NCBI GenBank assembly: GCA_015709215.1
Contig: JACCQN010000018.1
Span: 1-62,114 of the forward strand
DNA from: Bacteroidales bacterium
Lineage (GTDB): Bacteria > Bacteroidota > Bacteroidia > Bacteroidales > F082
DNA length: 62,114 bases
Direction: 5' to 3'
Shown here piece after piece: positions 18,158-26,356 of this stretch (positions within the stretch are counted from its first letter, which is position 1; every line of letters starts with the position of its first letter). The translations under genes were made by a program, and so were the position numbers. The notes below the pieces were generated by a model. It saw only the letters and a program-made list of their open reading frames with translations, did no database searches and had not been told where the DNA came from.

Positions 18158-19008
18158 ACCGTAGGAAAATAATAGAAGAATGGATATTTAAAACCATCTC
18201 TTTCCTGGCTGCCTACTCTGTTGTGCTGATACTATTGTACTTACTGATTGTTGTTTTCAATAAAGGAATTGGCGCCTTATCATGGGAAATTGTTTTTTCT
18301 TTGCCTAAGGGCGGGTATTATTTCGGAGGCGGAGGCGGAATTTTAAACGCTATTGTGGGTTCTTTTTACCTTTCATTAGGGGCAACTGTTCTGGCTGTAT
18401 TTATTGGCCTCCCTGCAGCATTATTTATTAATGTTCAATTAATCAGGTTGAAGCGGACTCAGAACACAATTCGTTTTTTTCTGGATGCCCTTTGGGGAAT
18501 CCCTTCAATTGTGTATGGGGCATTTGGTTTTGCTGTAATGCTTTTTTTTGGATTAAATGCTTCACTTTTAGCCGGAATAATAACCGTTGCATTATTGATT
18601 ACACCAATTTTAGTTCGTGCTTTCGATGAAGTTTTAAAAACTATTCCGGTGGAACTTCAGGAAGCTTCTTATTCGCTGGGGTCAACACGCACAGAGACTG
18701 CATTGAAAGTGTTGTTCAAACAGGGTTTTGCAGGATTTATTACTGCCCTTTTGCTGGCATTCGGAAGAGGCATTGGCGATGCAGCTTCGGTGCTTTTTAC
18801 AGCTGGGTTTACCGATAATATCCCGGTTACTTTAGATGAACCCGTGGCCACCCTGCCTCTCTCGATATTTTTTCAGCTCAGTTCTCCTATCGAAGCGGTG
18901 CGGCAACGTGCTTATGCGGCCGCAGTTGTACTAACAGTAATTATTTTAATCATCAGCGTTTCGGCACGCTTACTTTCAAAACGGTATTCAAAAAATATAA
19001 TAAAATGA
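18154..19008 (+). CDS. pstA: Phosphate ABC transporter permease PstA
   Basis: The 284-residue permease has six membrane segments, a glycine-rich periplasmic turn (PKGGYYFGGGGGILNAIVGS) typical of PstA, and the EAA loop (ELQEASYSLGSTRTETALKV, followed by GFITALLLAFGRGIGDAASV). It is coupled to pstC and pstB by ATGA overlaps on both sides, so the three are translated as one unit. Confidence 0.92.
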   Translation: MNRRKIIEEWIFKTISFLAAYSVVLILLYLLIVVFNKGIGALSWEIVFSLPKGGYYFGGGGGILNAIVGSFYLSLGATVLAVFIGLPAALFINVQLIRLKRTQNTIRFFLDALWGIPSIVYGAFGFAVMLFFGLNASLLAGIITVALLITPILVRAFDEVLKTIPVELQEASYSLGSTRTETALKVLFKQGFAGFITALLLAFGRGIGDAASVLFTAGFTDNIPVTLDEPVATLPLSIFFQLSSPIEAVRQRAYAAAVVLTVIILIISVSARLLSKRYSKNIIK

Positions 19009-19847
19009 AACAAATGACTTTTACATATCAACCAACTCTTTCAGCAGAAAGTGTTACTATGCAAAATGAAATAGCAATGGCCGAAGAAATTAAAGATACG
19101 TCCATCATCAGCATAAAAAATTTAAACGTTAAAACCAGAGATGGCGCCATCCTGAAAAATATTAATCTTGAAATTCCCAAAAATAAAATTGTTGTATTGC
19201 TTGGCCCTTCGGGATGCGGAAAAACCACCCTGCTAAAAAGCTTAAACCGATTAACTGACCTGCATAAAGAACTGAAAGTTTCGGGGCAGATTATCATCGA
19301 CGGGCAGGATATTATGAAAGCAGGTCAAAACCTGTCAGCAATGAGGCAAAGAATGGGTTTGCTTTCGCAAAGGCCATTTCCATTGCCTGCTTCTATTTAT
19401 AAAAATGTGGCGTACGGCTTAAAATTAAAAGGCATACGCTCCAAAAAATTAATTGCCCACAGTGTGGAAACAAACCTGAAAAGAGTGGGATTATGGAATG
19501 AGGTAAAAGACCGCCTGAAAAGCCCCGCTACAAGCCTTTCTATTGGGCAGCAGCAACGGCTTTGCCTGGCCCGCGGTCTGGCGGTGAAACCAACCATTAT
19601 TTTAGCCGATGAACCAACTTCGGCACTTGACCCAATTTCGACCAAAATAATTGAAAACCTTTTTAAAGAGTTGAAACAACATTATACGATTATCATGGTA
19701 ACACATGTATTACGACAAGCTTTACGGCTGGCCGATCATGTTGTATTTATGTATTATGGTGAGATTATTGAACAGGGTCATCCCGATGAAATCTTAAAGA
19801 ACCCTAAAACCACAATTCTTAAAAAATATCTGATTGATGGAAATTGA
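19005..19847 (+). CDS. pstB: Phosphate ABC transporter ATP-binding protein PstB
   Basis: The 280-residue ATPase carries Walker A GPSGCGKTT, a Q-loop (MGLLSQRPFPLPASIYKNV), signature LSIGQQQRLCLARGLA, Walker B ILADEPTSALDP and switch His in MVTHVLRQA. About 30 extra residues precede the ABC domain. It overlaps pstA by 4 bases. No phoU follows, although phoU usually ends Pst operons; the next gene is a cupin dioxygenase after a 126-base gap. Confidence 0.92.
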   Translation: MKQMTFTYQPTLSAESVTMQNEIAMAEEIKDTSIISIKNLNVKTRDGAILKNINLEIPKNKIVVLLGPSGCGKTTLLKSLNRLTDLHKELKVSGQIIIDGQDIMKAGQNLSAMRQRMGLLSQRPFPLPASIYKNVAYGLKLKGIRSKKLIAHSVETNLKRVGLWNEVKDRLKSPATSLSIGQQQRLCLARGLAVKPTIILADEPTSALDPISTKIIENLFKELKQHYTIIMVTHVLRQALRLADHVVFMYYGEIIEQGHPDEILKNPKTTILKKYLIDGN

Positions 19848-19973
19848 AATTAGTTTATCTAAAATTTGTTCATTAGTTTCGATATCAGGCATATTTGATC
19901 ATGAATTTATCCTAAACACGGCAGAAAATGCCATCTTTTTACCAAAATTATTACGAAATAATAAATCATTAAA

Positions 19974-20558
19974 ATGAAAGCATTGCAAGAATTAATAGAA
20001 GATATTTCAACGCTGCGCGAAGACGAAATTGACTGTAAAAGGCTTCAGCATATGGTAGCTAAGCATCAGATTGACATTAATCAAATTTCGGGTATCGAAA
20101 TTGATGATAATAGTGATTACTTCAGAAAACCTATCTTGCAGGATTTGGTGAACATCTACCTGATGTATTGGCCGGCAGGTATCGTGAGTTCAATCCACCA
20201 GCATTGTAATTTTGGAGGTATCATTAAGGTTTGTAAAGGAAAGCTGTATGAGCGTTCGTTTAAGTATTTGCATGAACAACTTGCTTTAAAGGAATTAGCA
20301 GCACAAAACTATAAGGAAGGTGATATTTTAATTGAAGAACCCAATGCTATTCATGAAGTATCTAATCCTTCACGGACTGAAATGGCAGTATCGTTGCATG
20401 TTTATTTTCCGGGCGTTCAGAATTTGAGTGGTAGTCGATTGTTTGACGTGAAGGAAAATAAAATTGCCATACTCAGCGATAAGGCATCTTCTTTTGGATG
20501 GAATCAACCAGAAGAAGCATTTTCTGAAGTTTCTTCTACTCCTATACATATTATTTAG
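19974..20558 (+). CDS. Cysteine dioxygenase-like cupin
   Basis: The 194-residue protein matches the cysteine dioxygenase type I cupin: WPAGIVSSIHQHCNFGGIIKVCKGKLYE contains the iron-binding HxH pair, and IHEVSNPSRTEMAVSLHVYFP gives the third His. Family enzymes use a mononuclear Fe2+ and O2 to oxidise a thiol such as cysteine to its sulfinate. The thiol substrate cannot be told from sequence. It lies 126 bases after pstB and may be a separate unit. An O2-dependent enzyme suggests at least occasional oxygen exposure. Confidence 0.78.
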   Translation: MKALQELIEDISTLREDEIDCKRLQHMVAKHQIDINQISGIEIDDNSDYFRKPILQDLVNIYLMYWPAGIVSSIHQHCNFGGIIKVCKGKLYERSFKYLHEQLALKELAAQNYKEGDILIEEPNAIHEVSNPSRTEMAVSLHVYFPGVQNLSGSRLFDVKENKIAILSDKASSFGWNQPEEAFSEVSSTPIHII

Positions 20559-20979
20559 CTGTATTCATACTGAATGTTTATTGTGTCATTTAAAACCTGA
20601 TGTTGATTTTGCATAATGGTATTAGCTAATGTATTATTCAAATATAAAGCAGTATAAACAGATTATCAGGTTTTATGAATAAAATTCTTGACAGTAATGT
20701 GCTCCATTAAATACTAGCTTGTTAAAAAGCAAATCAGCCAATTATCACTTGTTTACTTTATAGCAAGATTTGCACGGATAGTCTGACAATTCTTTATCGA
20801 TGTCCTACTAAAGTATTACAAAATATTCCTTTTGAAAGTGTTTCCTGCTTGACTGTAGTAAGGCAGATATATTTGCGTAAGACTGGCAGATTCGTAAGAC
20901 TAATTCAATGCGATTATCTAATCCTGCAATAGCATTGCAACGCAATTTCCATCATCAGTAATGATCAAAATGCCAATCT
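20559..20979. other. 421-base intergenic region, nothing recognised
   Basis: AT-rich DNA between convergent genes. I see no reading frame of substance, no strong hairpin with a T-run and no repeat beyond a short local duplication (cgtaagact twice near 20874-20900). Confidence 0.4.
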
Positions 20980-21795
20980 TTACAAATGAAACAAAGGCGA
21001 TCGCTGCCCGCGTGGCAGCACTGTCAACCGCTTGCTGGCATCAGGTATGCAGCCGTTCAGCGCTTTTAAGGCACTTTCCCTTGCCAGATCGGGGTGGTTG
21101 TTGTGCAGACTGAGGTGGCACAGAAATATTTGTTGAATGCCCTGATGATAGTGTTGCTGCAGAAACCCTGCAGCATCGGCATTGCTTAGATGTCCCTGAT
21201 GGCTGCGGATACGTTGCTGAAGGTAGGGTGGATACGAACCTTTTTGCAAAAGTTCTTCATCATAATTTGATTCCAGCACGATGGCTGTTGCTGCTTTCAA
21301 AAAATGAATAGCTTCATCCGTCAGCGTTCCCAGGTCGGTTGCCAGCGTTAAGGAGGCGTGACTATTGCGCACATGATAACCCACATTGCCCTTGCCATCA
21401 TGGGGCACACTAAAGGCAGTGACTTCCAAACCTGAAAGCCGGAACGATTTACGGGCTTTGATGGCGTGCATCAGGCTTTTGTCAAGTTCGGAAGCTAGCG
21501 GATGTTGGCTGATTCCCTTCAGGCAATCGGGCGTAGCCATCACTGACAGCCTGTATTTATTGGCAAGGGTGGCCAAACCTTTGATATGATCGCTGTGGTC
21601 ATGTGTAATCAGTATGGCTTTGATTTGCTCCATGCCAATCCCGTTCTCGGCCAGTGACGTAACGATACGACGGCTGCTAATGCCGGCATCAATCAGCAGG
21701 CCTTAATCGCCATTACCAATATAATAGCTGTTGCCACTGCTACCACTGGCCAGACTGCAAAATACGAAAGGATATAAAGCTGAAAAAAGATCCAA
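20980..21795 (-). pseudogene. YycJ/WalJ-like MBL-fold hydrolase with a nonsense codon
   Basis: A 217-residue frame from 21633 has the MBL metal motif THDHSDH, then VPHDGKGNVGY, LATDLG, VLESNYDEELL and LCHLSLHNNHPD, as in YycJ-type hydrolases. Upstream in the same frame is the missing family N-terminus (LASGSSGNSYYIGNGD, then GLLIDAGISSRRI). It is interrupted by one TAA at 21703-21705 where an Asp/Glu-type residue would stand. The likely original start is TTG 21795 or beyond. The intact gene would give about 271 residues. A protein restarted at 21633 would lack the first strands of the fold and is unlikely to work. Confidence 0.75.
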
Positions 21796-21863
21796 AAGTG
21801 ATTTTTTGCAAAAATAGGCTTTATTGTTTGAAGGCAGCCTTTCATTGTTTCGGGATAAAAGCC

Positions 21864-21871
21864 TAATTTTG
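21864..21871 (+). promoter_or_regulatory. -7 promoter box for the small gene at 21888
   Basis: TAATTTTG matches TAnnTTTG and sits 16 bases before the ATG at 21888, giving a very short leader. A CATTG at 21843-21847 is a weak -33 candidate. Confidence 0.5.
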
Positions 21872-21887
21872 TTCAAAAGTGATTGTT

Positions 21888-22082
21888 ATGAAGATTGTCT
21901 GGCAAAAGCTCGAATTGCTCCAATGGATTGTAAAGGCAGAGAATGAAGTATTGCTTCGCTACCTTTTCAAACTAAGAATGATGCACGAACAGGCAACCGA
22001 CTGGGCAAGTTTGTTAAAAGCCGGCGAACTGGAAACGGTTTACAACAAGTTGATAGCTGTGGAGCATGACAGCAAGAAGTGA
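21888..22082 (+). CDS. Small unknown protein (64 aa)
   Basis: I choose ATG 21888 over GTG 21879 for its codon. The 64-residue product is helical and charged (KIVWQKLELLQWIVKAENEV, then LLRYLFKLRMMHEQATDWA). It resembles in general style the small antitoxin-like proteins of the phylum, but I do not recognise a family and no toxin gene is beside it. It has its own promoter box and lies 54 bases before a ureohydrolase gene, so the two may be co-transcribed. Confidence 0.5.
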   Translation: MKIVWQKLELLQWIVKAENEVLLRYLFKLRMMHEQATDWASLLKAGELETVYNKLIAVEHDSKK

Positions 22083-22136
22083 ATAAACATTGCCAATAAA
22101 CTTTACGAAGCTTATCTTTAAAACCTTTTCCTGTTT

Positions 22137-23168
22137 ATGAATATTCCTGAAAATTTCAATCCCAATGCGGCAGCCTCTGCTGATGCTGGTATTTTTGGTT
22201 TACCCTTTACATTTGAAGACGCTCAGATCATCATCATCCCTGTTGAATGGGAGCTCACTACAAGCTATGGCAGGGGTACAGCCAAGGGGCCGGCAGCAGT
22301 GTTCGAGGCTTCCAAACAGGTCGATTTGCACCACCACGATTATCCCGACCTCTGGAAAAGAGGCATATGGATGGATCAGTTCCCTGAGGAATTACGTCAA
22401 CTTCATGATACACTTATCCCGGAAGCAGAAACCATCATTCTAGCAGCTGAAACAGGTGAGCTGAATAAGTTTCCCAAAAAGTTTGAGCCCATTTACCAAC
22501 GCATCACTGAAGCAACAATTAAAAAGAATAGCTGGCTAAAAAATCGCATTGCTTACTGGAAAGCAAAAGGTAAATCTGTTGGCTTGCTGGGCGGCGATCA
22601 CAGTATTCCACTAGCTTATCATCAATGGCTGCATGATCAGCAAGAGGATTACGGTGTTTTACAGATCGATGCTCACCTGGATTTGCGCAAAGCCTACGAA
22701 GGATTTGAATATTCTCATGCTTCCATTTTCTATAATGTGATTACGCAATTTCCGCAGCTTAAAAAACTGGTTCAGGTGGGCATCAGGGATTATTGTCACG
22801 AGGAGGCTGATTTTGCAGAACTTAAGCAGGAAAAAATCAGTGTTTATTACGACAGGGAACTTCGTAAACAACAGTTTGAAGGAAGGCTGTATGCTGAACA
22901 GGTTCAACAGATAGTTTCTGAACTACCCGGCAAAATCTATATTTCTGTGGATATTGACGGCCTCGATCCGGTGCTTTGCCCTAATACCGGAACGCCTGTA
23001 CCCGGCGGCTTACAATTTGAGGAACTGATTTATCTGCTCAACCAAATCAAAGAATCAGGTAAGCAGGTGATTGGCTTCGACCTGTGTGAGGTGGCTCCCG
23101 GCGAAACTGACTGGGATGGCAATGTAGGTGCCAGGGTGCTCTTTCAGCTTTGCGGTATAAGCCGTTGA
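22137..23168 (+). CDS. Ureohydrolase (arginase/agmatinase family)
   Basis: The 343-residue protein shows all the Mn2+-binding motifs of the family: GGDHS (about 160), QIDAHLDLR, SHAS and VDIDGLDP, then GTPVPGGLQFEEL and GFDLCEVAPG. These enzymes hydrolyse a guanidino group to release urea from arginine, agmatine or related compounds, or formamide in formimidoylglutamase. The substrate cannot be fixed from sequence; the length and N-terminal half fit the agmatinase-like group of Bacteroidota. It converges with the acyl-CoA dehydrogenase gene, with 9 bases between stops. Confidence 0.88.
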   Translation: MNIPENFNPNAAASADAGIFGLPFTFEDAQIIIIPVEWELTTSYGRGTAKGPAAVFEASKQVDLHHHDYPDLWKRGIWMDQFPEELRQLHDTLIPEAETIILAAETGELNKFPKKFEPIYQRITEATIKKNSWLKNRIAYWKAKGKSVGLLGGDHSIPLAYHQWLHDQQEDYGVLQIDAHLDLRKAYEGFEYSHASIFYNVITQFPQLKKLVQVGIRDYCHEEADFAELKQEKISVYYDRELRKQQFEGRLYAEQVQQIVSELPGKIYISVDIDGLDPVLCPNTGTPVPGGLQFEELIYLLNQIKESGKQVIGFDLCEVAPGETDWDGNVGARVLFQLCGISR

Positions 23169-23177
23169 TTCAATAGT

Positions 23178-24356
23178 TTACACAAAAGCACTTATCCCTG
23201 TCAGGTCGTTTCCGGTAATCAGCAAATGGATATCATGCGTGCCTTCATAAGTGATCACCGATTCCAGATTCATCATATGGCGCATCATAGGGAAATCGCC
23301 TGTGATGCCCATTGCACCCAGTATCTGTCGTGTTTCGTGGGCAACATTTAAGGCCATGGCCACGTTGTTGCGTTTGGCCATGGATATTTGCCCAGGCGTC
23401 GCTTTATCATCATTGCGTAGCATGCCCAATCGCCAGGCCATCAGCTGTGCTTTGGTGATTTCTGTAGCCGCTTCGGCTAGCTTTTTTTGCTGAAGCTGAA
23501 AAGCCGCCAAAGGTTTGTTAAACTGTTTGCGCTCCAAACTATAACGCAGAGCGGCATCATAGCAATCGAGGGCAGCACCCACAGCACCCCAGGCAATGCC
23601 ATAACGTGCGCTGTTGAGGCACATCATGGGGCCTTTGAGGCCTTTGATATTGGGGAGCAGGTTAGCTTTTGGAACTTTCACTTCGTCGAACACCAGCTCA
23701 CCGGTTATAGAAGCCCTGAGCGACCATTTGCCGTGCGTTTCGGGTGCTGTAAAGCCTTTCATCCCTTTTTCGACGATCAGCCCCCGGATAATCCCTTGTT
23801 CGTCTTTTGCCCAAACTACTGCGATATCTGCAATGGCAGAATTAGTAATCCACATCTTGGCACCATTGAGGATCACATGATCGCCAGCATCGCGTAGGCG
23901 TGTCTCCATTCCGCCGGGATTAGAACCGTGGTTGGGTTCCGTAAGGCCAAAGCAGCCAATCAGCTCTCCTTTGGCAAGACGTGGAAGATAGTGTTGACGT
24001 TGCTCTTCGCTTCCAAAGGTATAAATGGGATACATCACCAGTGACGACTGCACCGATGCCGCTGATCGAATGCCGGAATCGCCGCGCTCAAGCTCTTGCA
24101 TAATCAAGCCGTAAGCCATCTGGTCGAGGCCTGCACAGCCATATTGTTCAGGCAGATATGGGCCAAATGCTCCAAGCTCGCCCATCTCCTTAAAAAGATG
24201 AAGTGGGAATTTAGCGCGCTGGGCATAGTCTTCGATGATGGGTTTTACGGATTTGTTAACCCATTCGCGGATAGAGGATCGGATGATTTTATGTTCTTCC
24301 GAAAGGAGCTCGTCAAGCTCAAAATAGTCGAGGGCTGTGTAATTGCTACTGCTCAT
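23178..24356 (-). CDS. Glutaryl-CoA dehydrogenase-like acyl-CoA dehydrogenase
   Basis: The 392-residue flavoprotein has the acyl-CoA dehydrogenase order: helical N-terminal domain, GCFGLTEPNHGSNPGGMETR and MWITNSAIADI (FAD/substrate contacts), ARYGIAWGAVGAALDCYD, and C-terminal MMNLESVITYEGTHDIHLLI. YEGTHDIH holds the catalytic Glu in the place used by glutaryl-CoA dehydrogenases, which oxidise and decarboxylate glutaryl-CoA to crotonyl-CoA in lysine/tryptophan degradation. No ETF genes are nearby. It is a single gene with its own promoter box (24376-24383) giving a short leader. Confidence 0.88.
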   Translation of the reverse strand: MSSSNYTALDYFELDELLSEEHKIIRSSIREWVNKSVKPIIEDYAQRAKFPLHLFKEMGELGAFGPYLPEQYGCAGLDQMAYGLIMQELERGDSGIRSAASVQSSLVMYPIYTFGSEEQRQHYLPRLAKGELIGCFGLTEPNHGSNPGGMETRLRDAGDHVILNGAKMWITNSAIADIAVVWAKDEQGIIRGLIVEKGMKGFTAPETHGKWSLRASITGELVFDEVKVPKANLLPNIKGLKGPMMCLNSARYGIAWGAVGAALDCYDAALRYSLERKQFNKPLAAFQLQQKKLAEAATEITKAQLMAWRLGMLRNDDKATPGQISMAKRNNVAMALNVAHETRQILGAMGITGDFPMMRHMMNLESVITYEGTHDIHLLITGNDLTGISAFV

Positions 24357-24375
24357 AGGTTTTGATGTTTATTTG

Positions 24376-24383
24376 CAAAGATA
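24376..24383 (-). promoter_or_regulatory. -7 promoter box of the acyl-CoA dehydrogenase gene
   Basis: On the minus strand this reads TATCTTTG, a perfect TAnnTTTG, 19 bases before the ATG. A TTCG at 24402-24405 is a weak -33. Confidence 0.6.
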
Positions 24384-24454
24384 GTGAAAGTGGTGGGCTG
24401 ACGAAGAGGGGAGGCGTTTTGGTTGTCGTCTCCATGCCTGAGACAGCCGATAAA

Positions 24455-24484
24455 TTGTTTTTATTGTTGATTTAGTTATCTTTG
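24455..24484 (+). promoter_or_regulatory. Promoter of the Rossmann oxidoreductase gene
   Basis: TTG (24455-24457), a 19-base spacer and TATCTTTG (24477-24484) match the Bacteroidota housekeeping promoter. The predicted leader is about 45 bases. It faces away from the minus-strand promoter 70 bases to the left. Confidence 0.68.
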
Positions 24485-24536
24485 TTAACCTTCAAAAATA
24501 AAATTCTATAGCTTAGCAAAAACATTTATCAGCTGT

Positions 24537-25196
24537 ATGAAAAACACCTATACTATCATTGGCTCAACGGGTCTGATCGGGAGCGAACTGCTCAAACTGA
24601 TGTTAACAGATGAATCTGTATCGACAATCCGGCTGATTAACCGCAGATATTTGGATTTTGAAAATAATAAGATTCAACAAAAAATTATTGATTTTCAGGA
24701 TGAAAGAGCTTTCAGAGATGCTATTGCTGGAAGTGATGCCGTGTTTGTTTGCGTTGGAACCACTATTAAAAAAGTGAAAGGCGACAAAACCGCCTACCGA
24801 AAGGTAGATCATGATATTCCTGTAAACGCCGCTCGTTTTTGCGCCGAAACCGAAGTAGGAAAATTACTGATTGTTTCCTCAATAGGTGCCAACAGCAAGA
24901 GTCGGAATTTCTATACCAAACTCAAAGGCGAAATGGAAGCTGCTGTTGCTGGTTTCGATTTGCCTAACACTTGGTTTTTCAGGCCTTCCATGCTTTTGGG
25001 TGCAAGGAAGGAATTTCGTTTGGGCGAAAGAATCGGAAAAGCGCTGATGAAACCTTTAAGCTTTTTGATGCCAGTAAACTATAAACCTGTTCAGGCTGCT
25101 TTGTTGGCAAAGGCTATGCTGCTCGAAGCCAAAGGTAGTGTGTATGGCCAAAAAGTGGTACACCTCAAGGAAATGAAGCAACTTGTAAAAGCATAA
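24537..25196 (+). CDS. NAD(P)-binding Rossmann-fold oxidoreductase (TIP30-like)
   Basis: The 219-residue protein begins with a dinucleotide-binding loop (YTIIGSTGLIGSELLKLM) and continues with SDAVFVCVGTT, VDHDIPVNAARFCAE and LLIVSSIGANSKSRNFYTKLKGEME. The last has the Ser and Y-x3-K pattern of atypical short-chain reductases such as HTATIP2/TIP30. Later RPSMLLGARKEFR supports this group. Substrate unknown. The gene 11 bases downstream encodes a secreted YCII-like protein and is probably co-transcribed. Confidence 0.82.
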   Translation: MKNTYTIIGSTGLIGSELLKLMLTDESVSTIRLINRRYLDFENNKIQQKIIDFQDERAFRDAIAGSDAVFVCVGTTIKKVKGDKTAYRKVDHDIPVNAARFCAETEVGKLLIVSSIGANSKSRNFYTKLKGEMEAAVAGFDLPNTWFFRPSMLLGARKEFRLGERIGKALMKPLSFLMPVNYKPVQAALLAKAMLLEAKGSVYGQKVVHLKEMKQLVKA

Positions 25197-25207
25197 TAAT
25201 TACGCTT

Positions 25208-25672
25208 ATGAAAAATTTTATGTTTCTTTTTATTTTATTTGTTATGTTAAGTGCTTCACTTTCAGCACAACAGAATGAAAATATTTATGATTCCCTTTTA
25301 GCAAAGCAATTGGGTGCTGATGAATATGGCAACAGCGCTTATACCTTTGTAATGCTGCGAACGGGAGACGTAGTGGAAGAAAATAAACAAACCAGAGATA
25401 GTCTGTTTGCTGGCCATATGGCGAATATGGGCGTAATGGCAAAGGCTGGTAAACTGGTCTTAGCCGGACCATTTTATACAAAAAACAAAGACTTATTCAG
25501 GGGTATTTTTATCATCAACAGCACTGATACCACTGAAGTAAGAGAACTTTTAAAAACAGATCCGGCTATAAATTACGGGCTGTTACAGGCTGATATATAT
25601 CCCTGGTATGGTTCGGCAGCTCTTAAATTACTTAATGAAAATCATCGCCGCATTCAAAAAGAGAATTTTTAG
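25208..25672 (+). CDS. Secreted YCII-like domain protein
   Basis: The 154-residue protein has a signal peptide (MKNFMFLFILFVMLSASLSAQ) and then a small alpha/beta domain resembling YCII/YciI. Matching segments are YTFVMLRTGDVVEENKQTRD, HMANMGVMAKAGKLVLAGPF and FRGIFIINSTDTTEVRELL. YciI-like domains are dimeric ferredoxin-like folds with a His-Asp pair; here His sits in AGHMANM. The exact function is unknown. Export of such a domain is common in this phylum. Confidence 0.72.
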   Translation: MKNFMFLFILFVMLSASLSAQQNENIYDSLLAKQLGADEYGNSAYTFVMLRTGDVVEENKQTRDSLFAGHMANMGVMAKAGKLVLAGPFYTKNKDLFRGIFIINSTDTTEVRELLKTDPAINYGLLQADIYPWYGSAALKLLNENHRRIQKENF

Positions 25673-25952
25673 TTAGAAGATATTATTTGAAAAGAGTTGT
25701 AGATCCAGATAGTTAATGTTTTAGAGTTTCTTGTCGAAAACGCTGATTTACACTGAATGTTTAGGTTGTCACCTATAATAACAATAACGTAAATCTGCAA
25801 AAATCTACACCATCAGCAGGAAATATCCCCAGGCTTGCATCAAACTATAATCTAAATATTTTTGCGGATGTCATAGCTGTAAAAATCTGTTTTTAAACTG
25901 GTTTATAAATAAAACACCATCTTTTTTCTAGGATAAACAAACGGGTGATTTT

Positions 25953-26147
25953 ATGACTATTTTGGTTGGAATAATAGTCTGGATCAGAACTAATTCTGTT
26001 GCTGATGAACCCTTTTAATTCAAAAGACAGACTTTAATTGTTTTTATAACAACTGTTTATGCCATCATGCTTTTTGTGATGTTTTTAACAATGCTGCAAC
26101 CCGGGGAGTACAGGGATTTTTTAAAAGTATTTGGATTGAATTTCTAA
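25953..26147 (+). pseudogene. Small membrane protein frame interrupted by TAA
   Basis: From ATG 25953 a frame encodes a hydrophobic start (MTILVGIIVWIRTNSVADEP), meets TAA at 26016-26018, and continues in the same frame with FKRQTLIVFITTVYAIMLFV and onward to a stop at 26145. Without the stop it would give a protein of about 64 residues with two membrane segments and a charged tail. Coding-like composition on both sides suggests a nonsense mutation. Chance is possible. Confidence 0.35.
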
Positions 26148-26260
26148 AAAGAATCATAAATAGTTTGTATGATCATTGATTAGGCCTGATTGCCATACTG
26201 CAAATGGGTGTATTTTATTGCGGTTTACAATTTAAATCCATTCTAAATTTTTGTTTTGTG

Positions 26261-26290
26261 TTGAAGGGCTGATAAAAGGTTATATTTTTG
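26261..26290 (+). promoter_or_regulatory. Promoter of the hox operon
   Basis: TTG (26261-26263), a 19-base spacer and TATTTTTG (26283-26290) match the phylum promoter. Start of transcription near 26296 gives a leader of about 60 bases before hoxF. No operator was recognised. Confidence 0.62.
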
Positions 26291-26356
26291 TTGTGAATAG
26301 AATAACAACAGGAGTTAAATCATAAAAATATAATCCTAACCACAAATAATCTCTTC

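Larger units (their letters stand above)
25673..26356. other. 684-base interval upstream of the hydrogenase operon
   Basis: No intact gene. It contains a probable broken small membrane-protein frame (25953-26147) and the hydrogenase operon promoter (26261-26290), each listed separately. The first 280 bases hold nothing I recognise. Confidence 0.5.
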
